A program made the position numbers and the translations under genes. From positions 34,089 to 98,088 of the forward strand of contig JBBHKE010002876.1 of NCBI GenBank assembly GCA_037447655.1: 64,000 nt of DNA, written 5' to 3'. The DNA is from Zygnema cylindricum. Its lineage: Eukaryota; Streptophyta; Zygnematophyceae; Zygnematales; Zygnemataceae. The notes beneath the pieces were generated by a model. That model saw only the letters and a list, made by a program, of their open reading frames with translations, made no database searches and was not told where the DNA came from. Shown piece after piece: positions 45,601-54,200 of the stretch. Every line of letters begins with the position of its first letter. Position 1 is the stretch's first letter.

Positions 45601-46968
45601 CAGGCCAAATTAGGAGGCAGTAACAGTTTTTATTACGATGAGAAATTGAAGAGATGGGTTGACACTTCTGCCCCTCAAGAAGCTGAACCAGAACCTCTCG
45701 GACCTCCTCCTACTCAACTGGCCATGGCTTCTGGACAGAAAAGTAGTGATAATACAGAAACAGAAAATTCTGGACCGAATGGAGTTCCAGCGATCGGAAA
45801 TTCTGGCATGCCACCTGTCCCTCCGACAGCCAATCATACTCCTGTTCGCCGTGTCGGTGTTCGATCCAGGTGCGTGGTTACCCTTTATCATTGATAAACC
45901 TGTTATTTGGTTCCAATTATTTTTGCCCTCTGACATTGATACTAATTGTTTTTTGCTTAACGCTATTTTTTTTGTGGTTCACAATGGCCCACTTCATTTG
46001 ACTGGAAATAGAGTTAGTAACACTAAGACAGTTTTCTTTCTAATTATTTCTTCGTGCTAATAGCGATTCGCGGGAAAAAGGAAGTTGTAAATGGGATCTT
46101 TGGGTTCTTGCCTTCAAGAAGAGCATATGCCATTCTGGTTTTTTCTCCCCTTCGGATTGGTTTTGAAGTGATTTTGTTTAGGTGTATGAATCTTATACAG
46201 ATGAATATGAATATATATATAGTTATTCAGTAAATTGAAGTTAGAAATTGAAACTGACCCGGCTAACTCAATGTTCGTGACAGATACGTTGACACCTACA
46301 ACAAATCTTCCACAAGTACCACGACTACCAGCAGTTTCCCTCCTCTTGTAATGCCGGTCATTCCTCCTCCAGCCAAGCCTCTTTCCTTTTTTGTTCCTCC
46401 CCCACTCCCTCCTATGGCAACTTCAGACACTCCTCCAGATATCCCTCCCCCAGAAAGTGACGCTAATACAGCAGACCAGACGAGGGAAGTGAGTGAGGCA
46501 GAAACAAACAGCGCCCATTCGTTAAGTAACGCTGTCGATGACAGAGAGAGAAGAGAGGGATGGGAGGTTAACGGAGCTCGGGAGACTCAAAGCACGAATG
46601 CAGAAAAACATACACAGTGGAATAGAACAAGTGAATCGGATATTATGATGGGTTCAACAGAAGGGAGACAAAATCCTTCGATGAACTATTTTGTTCCCTT
46701 GGAGGGATTGCCTCCAACAGTCCCAATTGGGAGTAAGCTCGGAGGATACTTTTCGGGTCAGCAATTGGGGGGGGTGAAGGGAGACAAAATGAATGGTAGG
46801 ACTGGAAGTAGAGGATTTTATAATCCGAGCTTACCACCTCTACCTCTTCAAGGAGAGACTCCTGGTACATCTGTAGACAGTAGGGAAATAGGAGATGTAC
46901 CCGGATTTTTATCTTTAGGAGGAGAGGATTTGTCACGGGTAGGGGAGCTTCAAGAGGTGGAGCTTTGA
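30611..46968 (+). CDS. SEC16: SEC16, COPII coat assembly scaffold at ER exit sites (fourteen exons)
   Basis: Exons: 30611-32396, 32535-32696, 33326-33430, 33892-34011, 34262-34423, 35187-35480, 37180-37710, 39074-40854, 41352-41693, 42056-42190, 42295-44206, 44433-44582, 45604-45869, 46284-46968; about 2,809 residues. SEC16 organises COPII assembly on the ER and binds Sec13, Sec23 and Sec31. Residues 1-595 are disordered (poly-Gly, Glu/Lys, long Ser/Thr/Pro runs). Exons 2-6 repeat an FSFLEE module. Exons 7 and 8 each hold DQYPGWYWDY, a plant SEC16 hallmark. Exons 9-11 hold the central conserved domain and ACE1 region (EALHIACQAQLWAMALMLSR, GSPLRTLSLLMAGQ, IHLGDCLWRLRGE, ADHWKQPRTYASTLAIQRTE). 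Exon 13 starts KLGGSNSFYYDEKLKRWVD and exon 14 starts with RYVDTYN, the conserved C-terminal region. Exons 2-7 all have phase-1 borders. One frame break occurs in exon 11 near 42340-42362. Confidence 0.95.
30712..30768 (+). repeat. (GGA)n coding for poly-Gly near the SEC16 N terminus
   Basis: In-frame GGA repeat within SEC16 exon 1, giving about 18-20 glycines after SRSKE. Confidence 0.85.
31497..31760 (+). repeat. TCATCC-type hexamer block coding for Ser/Pro/Leu runs in SEC16
   Basis: Variants of TCATCC, TCCTCA and TTACCC repeat for about 260 bases in frame, giving SSSSS, LPLSSS and SPS runs. The opposite strand yields Met-Arg or Asp-Glu artefact frames. Confidence 0.85.
31762..31896 (+). 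repeat. (CTCAAC)n hexamer coding for Ser-Thr repeats in SEC16
   Basis: CTCAACCTCAAC-type hexamers read as alternating Ser and Thr (STSTST). In frame; the antisense frame reads Glu-Val and is not a gene. Confidence 0.9.
32930..34110 (+). repeat. tandem duplication of about 600 bp carrying SEC16 exon 3 / exon 4
   Basis: Intron sequence before exon 3 (ATTGAAGCTTGTATTGTTAA near 32993) recurs before exon 4 (near 33599), as do ACAAGACATGTC, GGAATTTTGAG and GTCACAAAGAGGTTATGTAG. The exon cores are nearly identical and both end ...SSSQQVPG|GTACACG. Downstream, CAGCAATCAATTATG follows both exons. Exon 4 is therefore a recent copy of exon 3 (or the reverse), longer by five codons. Confidence 0.9.
35187..35394 (+). 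repeat. three in-frame tandem copies within SEC16 exon 6
   Basis: Units of 72 and 63 bp encode VDPCTEKEVELSQAPLEVEY and close variants three times. Each copy begins after an AG that could serve as an acceptor (35186, 35258, 35321). Confidence 0.9.
35945..36740. repeat. inverted duplication containing a SEC16-type exon, second arm antisense
   Basis: The + strand from 35945 to about 36340 reappears as reverse complement from 36740 to about 36410. Shared landmarks are GATTAGTTA(T/C)AATGT, TTATTCCT(A/G)ATGCAG, GTGTCAAGTATCCAACA, GAATTTTCAACAGA and GAGCAACTGCAGG. Both arms contain a decayed exon of the FSFLEE family. The + arm has stops (SECD, stop, LSFLEN). The minus arm reads SDEFSFLEEEFSTEEDSSTV and ends LPG.. 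but is antisense to SEC16. A loop of about 70 bases separates the arms, so an intron transcript could fold into a hairpin of several hundred bases. Confidence 0.85.
36815..36880 (+). other. possible optional 22-codon exon of SEC16
   Basis: Good acceptor TTTTCTTTTGCAG at 36814, an open stretch beginning EPLVEASDQFTPLIQQCLSI, and a weak donor CGAGGA|GTATAT at 36880. Its phases (1 and 1) match the neighbouring exons, so it could be included without a frame change. Not counted in the SEC16 model. Confidence 0.25.
37977..38888. mobile_element. hAT-like non-autonomous element, family 1, long copy in SEC16 intron 7
   Basis: Inverted ends TAGTGTTGGGTATCG and CGATACCCAACACTA, flanked by an exact 8-bp target duplication GTAATTGC (37969-37976 and 38889-38896). 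Same ends as the 411-bp copy at 14529-14939 but 912 bp, with unrelated filling in the middle. Near the left end a 21-bp unit of CGCGATATATCGCC plus AATATAT is repeated three to four times (38080-38175). No transposase similarity seen, so it needs a transposase from elsewhere. Confidence 0.92.
39154..39744 (+). repeat. 297-bp in-frame tandem duplication in SEC16 exon 8
   Basis: The 99-codon unit starting LEETEKSKDFDISPVETVTS and ending IWEEIESSKD occurs twice (from 39154 and 39451) with few changes, so it is recent. It contains internal short repeats of the type NQ(V/I)W/DWGKTD. Confidence 0.95.
40333..40475 (+). repeat. CAGTAT hexamer coding for a Gln/Tyr/Asn-rich segment of SEC16
   Basis: CAGTATCAGGAT/CAGTAT repeats encode QYQDQYQYQYQYQ and a following Asn/Gln-rich part. 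Prion-like composition, common in condensate-forming scaffold proteins. Confidence 0.85.
44798..44836. repeat. perfect hairpin, 17-bp arms, in SEC16 intron 12
   Basis: GTGGTGTACCTTTGTAT, a five-base loop GATTT, then the exact reverse complement. Too short for a plant miRNA precursor; the rest of the intron (44850-45300) looks like unique sequence or an old transposon. Confidence 0.85.
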
Positions 46969-48001
46969 GATTTTCAACGTGGGATGGTTCTTAGATAAAC
47001 GAGAATAAATTTGGATGATACTTTTTTGGTCTGTTTTTTGGATTTGAAGTTTAGGGAGGGTATAGTATAGTTTTAAAAGGGAGGAAATGGGGAGAATAAA
47101 AGGGAAACATAGAATGAGAAATTTGTGTGTTTTTAGCGAGATCTACTTTTGACTCCTGAGTTCTATCTGTTTGGCGAGGTGCCTCCGTTCATAATTATTG
47201 TAAGAACCCTGAGTCAGCTTTTAACGGAACAAGTCCGTCTCCCTCTCCCTCTCTCTCTCTCTCCCTCGTTATCCACTCTCTCGGTCGAGGGTTAGGGAGG
47301 CTAATTTAGGTGCATTTCACGACATGTGGTTTCTCTTCTTGGGCCATTGGAGCCGCTCGCCGTCATCAGTGCCCTTTCACAATTAAATATTAAATGTACT
47401 ACAAGCAATCTTTTTTTCTGTACAAAGATTGTAAGTATGTATAACAGCTGTTACTGCATCCAAATCTTAGCTGAGTGGACAGAAGCGAGGAGGACATGGC
47501 AGAATGTGAACTGATGGGCTTCATGTTATGCTGTTTTTTGTCAGAAAAAGTTGCATGTGTGTTAGTGTTATCATCATTAACAGCGATGTGCCGTGTAATT
47601 TGATGATCTTAAAGCCCTTGAGCAGAACGACATGCTCACTTGTTATCCCCATTTGCTCATGTTTAGGACATGAGATCGAGGGAAGGTAGATCATTACCAA
47701 AAAATCAATCATGAATTGTGATCACCTCTATTGCAGGAATTTAGCTTTCCTGTCTAGAAACCGACGCGGTTGGTGGAACAGGGAAGCTCGAAGTGTAGTC
47801 CAACCCTGGTAGCCTGAGTCATCAATCTTGGGTAATGGACTAACGATAATTTTTAGTTGGACCAACTCGTCATTTGCTGAAACTATGGCAAGCATCTAGC
47901 GTGCAGTGTGAACATCTTCTTTGTTGTTTGCTGTTTTGTTTATTTTGCAGTTGTTCTCAGGCAAGTATGTGCTTATTTTTTCTATTATCGATCGAATAGA
48001 C
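46969..48001. other. SEC16 3' region and spacer
   Basis: AATAAA-like words occur soon after the stop (GAATAAA near 47000, GAATAAAAGG near 47094) and could serve polyadenylation. A CT patch lies at 47238-47270. Nothing else recognised. Confidence 0.45.
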
Positions 48002-48009
48002 ATATGGAT

Positions 48010-48373
48010 CATAGTTCAAAAGTAGGCGTTTCTTTTGTAGGCCTTTTGTAGGCGCCTTTATCTTAAGTTGTGTTATGGGCTTTTCATGTGATCTTCTTAG
48101 ATCGCTACTTTGATCAACAACCGTCAGATCGTCCAAATCTGACAGTTTAAATAAAAAGTCGCTCAAAACTCATAGAAATATATTTTTTTGTCCGATTTTT
48201 TTTTCAAATTTAGACATGACGTTTAATTCTCTATCGATCCATGTGCAACTCAACCCTGTTACTATTTTATTTCATTTTGCGGCCAATACAATATGGGTCT
48301 TAAGGGTGTATTGTATTTTTTGTGTACAATAGGCATATTGTATGGGTGTACTTTCACCTACTTTTGAACTATG
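48010..48373. mobile_element. hAT-like non-autonomous element, family 2, well-preserved copy
   Basis: Inverted ends CATAGTTCAAAAGTAGG and CCTACTTTTGAACTATG, flanked by an exact 8-bp target duplication ATATGGAT (48002-48009 and 48374-48381). 364 bp, no coding capacity. The interior matches the 29.6 kb copy in inverse orientation. Confidence 0.92.
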
Positions 48374-48445
48374 ATATGGATTAGATATGACATTTACAGT
48401 AGAAGCCTTAGACACAAAGTTTGCCAGTAATATTATTAGTAATAG

Positions 48446-49250
48446 CTAGAGTTGTGTATCTGCAAAGATTTGCCGATAACCGATATGGGCCTTTTTTCGG
48501 GTTGCCGATAATCGATATATTGGTATGATATATCGACATCGGTGCTATCGCCGATAAACAACCGATAATGTTATTTTCGGTTTATCAGTTGTTTATCGGC
48601 GATAACACCGATATTGATAACTATCGGCGATAGTTGTACTGACCATACAGCTAAATGTACGGCCCGTACATTCAACTGTACGGATTATTCCCCAGGCGCG
48701 CTGCGGACCCCTTTCCCCAAATTTCGGGAAAAAATCACGATATTTGCTTGATTATTTCTAATTTAAGGGGGTTTTACTTGGGTTCTGAGCTCCCATACCC
48801 TTCCAGAATGTCTTTTTGAATTTTTAGAAGATGGAGGCAGTAAATGGCGGCAGTCGACAGATTTGTTCGTCTACTCTGTTCGTCTGTTTGTCCGGATTTC
48901 GAAAAAGTTTGATTTTACAAATTTACAATGTAACTTATTTTTTTCGTTTCGGTACTATAGTTTTAGAACTATAAACTATTTGTTTTAAATTTGTCAACGT
49001 TTATGTGCTGCGCTGTCCGAAATAAACTGCAGTTGCACAGAATACGGAAGAGATTCTTACACATGGCATGCCAAGCTATTTAAAGTCAATAATATAATAC
49101 AGTACATTATAAAGTACTATTGCATGCGTGCTATATTTTTTTAAAGTTATCGCCAATAAGGGATTTGTTGGTCTCGAACCGATATATCGGGACCTCTAAC
49201 AGTTCGATAACCGATAACTATCGGTATCGGTGTTATCGCGATAATTTTTT
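48446..49250. mobile_element. decayed element resembling hAT-like family 1 (one end only)
   Basis: Starts TAGAGTTGTGTATC, close to the TAGTGTTGGGTATC end of family 1. It is followed by many CCGATAACCGATAT/ATCGGCGATA words and ends in a region rich in CGATAACTATCGGTATCGG. I could not find a matching right end or target duplication, so the limits are approximate. Confidence 0.4.
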
Positions 49251-49259
49251 TGACGATAA

Positions 49260-49985
49260 ACAACAAAAGCAATAAGTTTCAATAAAAACACCACGTCATC
49301 GAGCTCAAAAATGCGGTAGGACGAGCAAACCACACCACCCATCGTTATTAGCGTTAAAAACACTAATGCGGTCGCTACTTCCTTTGGTCAAAACCACAAA
49401 ATAGAGTTAACAACATTATTTTAGGACGTAAACTGCTAAAAAAATACAACCGAGTGGGCTAAAGGGCTATTTAGTCCTCTCGTAGCTTGAAGCTTAGATG
49501 AAACATGCAAAAATGTACACATACTATATCCAGTAAACTAGACCAAGAAAACATGTTTATAATACCCGTCTAGTACAAGGAAACCAGATTGCAGCAATTG
49601 CAAGGGCTTTTGCGCTTCTAATGTTCGACTTAAAGAGTAAAACTTGCATCCTTCCTTTGTAGGCACCATCCTTACATAGTCCAGCCAAAGAACACAAGTA
49701 TGAAAGGACTTTACGTACTCAGTACAAACTAGTGGCTTAAAGTTCATAAAGTCTGGTACTACATACTGCACGTGTGCTGAAATACCCGCGCAAACGTGGC
49801 ACTATCGCATGTCACACAATATACGGATTTTGGGGCTTTTCTATGTGACACCTGTTTTGGTTGGAGAATTGGTCCGCGCTTCTCAAAAGTTAAACAGCCT
49901 TCTCGTAAATCAATTGCTGAAAAGCCTACTCATAAATTAAGCATTGGAATCTTGTACTTGTTTCGAAACGAGGGTGGAGAACACC
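49260..49985. other. spacer, nothing recognised
   Basis: Includes a short CGTTATTAGCGTT match to the TA-family ends near 49343 without a partner. No gene. Confidence 0.4.
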
Positions 49986-49989
49986 CGCA

Positions 49990-50770
49990 TCCACGTCAAA
50001 GCAATGGGAAGATTAGTATATGACTCCTTCAACAGAGACTTCTAGAAAAAGAGGTCATCATTTGAAACACGATGGATAATATGAGCAAGGATAAGAAAAT
50101 CCCCAAAAATAAATAAGTGACTAGCGTCAAAGCAATAAGACACCAACTCCCAGACATGCAATTGTGGGGATTAAACCCAACCCCCTCACAGAGATGGGAA
50201 AAGATGCCCAAATTTAAGCTTCAGGACTAAAGTGGCGATCGAATGCCATTGCGACTGAACAAGATGAGGAGGATGTTATAAAGGCGACCAGTGGAGGGCG
50301 ACCAGTGGAGGGTGACAGATGACATAAAAGTAGTGTGGGAGGGGAGGTAGGTGTAAGATATGAAGGTCAGTGGGTGAAACACCTCGTCAAAATGAAAAAA
50401 CCACCTCAAAAGTGAAAATGCTTGGGGGAAACTTCTGCATGAGACAAATTGGTTTGAAGAGCAGAATCAAGAAACTGGATCACAAAAGAGATCGAGAGCA
50501 ATGGCCATAGTAATACTTGGATGTTCAAAATGGAGCCCCATGGACATTTAATTAACACTCGAATGCCTTTAAACAAAAGGGGAGTTTGGAAGCGGGGAGG
50601 GGAGTCAAGCAAGGAGGGGAGTGAACCAAGGAGGGGAGTGAAGAAAGGAGGGAGTGAAGAAAGGAGGGAAATGAGGAGGTGACCAAGTAACACACCTGGA
50701 TTGTTGAACAAAATGGTCGAGTTCCGGCAATCGTTCTCTCAAACAATTGTCGGTCGGAACGAATTGCTCT
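49990..50770 (-). pseudogene. second, older fragment of the 20-kb retrotransposon
   Basis: On the minus strand, FQTPLLFKGIRVL...FVIQFLDSALQTNLSHAEV (about 50595-50410) aligns with FKTPSPSDGIRVLGCPLGSD and QFLHDALQIDLAQVD of the copy at 20.2-23.6 kb. Further on, CEGVGFNP...SGSWCLIALTLV (about 50195-50100) aligns with AGGLGLIST...LGSWCLIASTLV. Only the part after the reverse transcriptase core is left, with stops and small duplications. Flank limits are approximate. Confidence 0.7.
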
Positions 50771-51258
50771 ATAGGGAGGTCTTAAGGCGTTCACAGACGT
50801 GGAGAAAATGATTTGTTTTCATTCAAAAGTAAAAACAAGTTTAACCAAAAGGAATGCTATAGGAGGTACTTCTAGTTTAGCATCGTGCTTTCTTAATAAA
50901 GTCTTCAATTATTATACTTCTAGTTAGAACCCGTGATAATTTCGATTGGTTAAAGCCAGCCAAAAAAAGAAAAAAGGAAGAAGAAAAAATAGGAAAAGGA
51001 AAAATAAGGAAAAAACGAAAAAAAGAGAAAAAACTGAGCCGACAAGAAAGTGCAAAAACAGTCCTAATAACAAAGTCTGAAAAGTAAGTTAGGATCCACA
51101 CTTTTGATGCTTCATATTAGCGAGATATGAAAGTACCTTTTTAAACCCCACAACATGAAATAGGCTCAGAACAAAAAGGGTAACTCAAAGCCTGCTACAA
51201 AAAAAACAATAAAAAATCGCTTACAATCTGGTTAACCACGATATAACATTCCTTATTA
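50771..51258. other. spacer, A/G-rich patch
   Basis: AAAAAAGGAAGAAG-type purine-rich stretch at 50958-51030. Probably includes the 3' untranslated region of the minus-strand BT1 gene. No other feature. Confidence 0.4.
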
Positions 51259-54200
51259 TCATCTGCCATGTTCAATCTCATTAGTATTTCTTTCCATATT
51301 ATCTGCCTTCATCTCCCCTCTAAGAAGACCTTCTCCCTCCATGTCACCCAATTCTTCCCAAAGCTCCTCTGGCCCTAATTTTGGTGCAATACTAGTATCC
51401 GAATTCCCTTCCGGAACCAAGAAAATAAACAAAATCGGCAACAATCTCATCATTGTTCGGACCAAAACTGCCACCCATAAACTCGAATAGTCTTCCCGAG
51501 TCACTTTCATATACCGCAAAAGTAGCGCTCCCTCCCACTCGGCTGTATGCCGTCCGAAATTCGATACAGACATAAGGAAAGCAAAGAGAGTACCTTCGAT
51601 TCCCGGAGGACATAATTGTGCTGCGAGAACCAACATCGGCATAAGCTGTAATCGAGCCACCGCATTGGACGCCGCTCTATCACCGATACCAAATAATTTG
51701 TCAGGAATTCCTAGAAGCTGATTGGTCCGCGTGACCAGAGTGAGATCAAGGAGACCGGCAAAACACATAAGAACCTGCAAATATATGAAGAGGGAGAGGG
51801 AGAGGGAGAGGGAGAGGAAGAGAAAGAAGACGAGGGAGAGTGAGAGAGTTCTTCATCTGAATCAGTAATCAGACATTGATACTGACAACGTCTGCTTTGT
51901 CAGTTTGGACATAATATATTGCACACCTTTCGTGTGGTGTATATTTGTATGTTCTATACGTCTCAAACCCTCCATACTCTTGGTACCACTTTTCTTACTC
52001 CTATGCAAGAAAATTTGGACCTTATACTTGACAGGTCCCACAAGAGAGGTTCCTAGCGCTCACATGATATGTGACAGAAAAGAGAAAGAAATTTCCAGTC
52101 GTCCACTATGTTTTTGCCACTCCACACTTTTGTATTCAAAGAAAAAATTGCAGTAAACCAGAAAAACGAAGTTAGGAATGGACTAACAGAAATTACAAGA
52201 ACTCAAAAAGCAAAGCAAGTCTACCAAGAAAACCTTTTCAGTCGCTTTCCAAATTCGAAGTTGTTGAAAAAATCAAAAACAAATTGGTTCCTTACCTGAG
52301 CCCAGGCAAGAATTTTTCGATATTGTGCTTGTTTAAAAAATCGATTATACACTGCGACTCCGACAAGTGAACCGATATATCCCATTGCATAGACGAACCC
52401 AATAAATCTCTCTTTGAATCCTGGCCCTTGGATTGGATCCGTGTACCAGAAAAAAATGGCTTGGCTAATATCTGGACAAATACCTCCCTGCAATAATGTC
52501 CCAAGAGGAGAGGGAGAGGGAGAAGGAGAGGGTGTGGGGGCGAGGGAGAGGGGGAAGGGAAGGGGAAGGGAAGGGGAAGGGAGGGTGAAGGAGAGGGAGA
52601 GAGGGAGGGGGAGGGGGAGGGAGATTCAATGTGTGACAAAAACGTTTTAATTACAGGTTTCAAGTCATTAAAACACTGTTAGGGCCTTAAAAGTGTACAT
52701 GTCCCCTTGAACAAAAAGGCGCAAAGATTCCAAATAGCAAAAAAAAAAACAACATATATGTTTCAGAGACTGAAAAAAGGAAAAGTTGGGATTTATCGTA
52801 TGGCTCGAATACTAACATGTGCAAGAAAGATGAAAAGAGCTGGTCGCCAAATCGCCCGATTTCTTATTGTTTTCAGAAAAAGACGACAAGATTTTAGCAA
52901 ATTCACCAGTTTTGAATTCCTCATATTTAATGGAATTCGTTCTTCCGGCAGCAGCCAAGCTGCTCCAAGTACAGCCATAAAAGTAAGAGAAAGAATTCCA
53001 AAAGTCCCCTTTGTACCCACTGTTTCCGCAGTTGGACCGCTAATTATATATCCCAAAAGGCCACCAGCAGCCATGGATCCCCATGAGAGACTCTGCAAAG
53101 AGAGATTTATTAACATGGTCATAAAGTGGAATTGGTTTGAGGCTTTCCATTTTTAAAATTAGGAGTTGCCGGTGTCAAAAAGCGGTTACTCAAGTCCAAG
53201 TATCAAATGTGCTGGATAGTAGATTATTGTGGTTTATTCCAGCTTTACACTAGGACGTCGAAAATCCACAAACACAACTAAAGATAAAACAACATCTAGA
53301 ATAGTTGCCGAGGTACACCGCCAATCGCTATTAGCGTTGTGTACGCTAATTCCGTCCCGCTTTTTTTTTTATTTATTCTCCATTAGCGTAGTTCATTCTA
53401 TTTTTTTCTTTACTCTATTTAGGGTTAATTTTTTAGTACCTTACAAAGTGGAAGTACGCCATCAGTTAATTAGTGTGGTGTACGGAGAGTGTCAGACCGT
53501 ACATAATTGTACCTTTTTAAGTGAAAAAGTATAATTAATGAGTTTTAGTAGCCGCGGACGCATGAGAATGTGCGCTCTAAAAAGGGGGTCTCACGTTCGC
53601 ACATATACGGCCAGCAACCACGTTTCGACTGTGTGAACGTACGATTTGTGTACGATTTGTCAGATTTTGTACGACTACCTATATTAGTGTAAGCATGTTT
53701 GCGACCGACATTTATTTTTTTCAAAGACCCAAATTAGAATTATTAAACAATTAGAATGTATGTTTTTTTCAAAATTTTCAAATTCTTAATTAGCGTAAAC
53801 CACGGTAATTTTTCATGTACGCTAAAGAAACTTCTACGCTAATAGCGATTGGCGGTGTAGTAATACTTAACTAACATAACCATGTTAAAAATAATACACT
53901 CCTCTATCTAAGACCTATTTATGATTTAAGACTTAGAAGCACTTGACATTTATTGCTATCATAAGGTCATATGAATGTGAAATACTGTATTATATGCTTT
54001 ACTCGTTCACAAGTTATCTCACTTAAGTACAGAATTCGAGGCAAATCATTCATAAATTCTCCCCTCTCCCTTCCCCTCTCCTCCTTTGTACTTTTCAATC
54101 GACAAGATCCCACCTGCAAGTCACCTGCATGTGTTGGATGTGCCCTTGTCTTTTCTGCTACGACAGCATCAATGACGACATCTGGAAATGCTGTCGCCAA

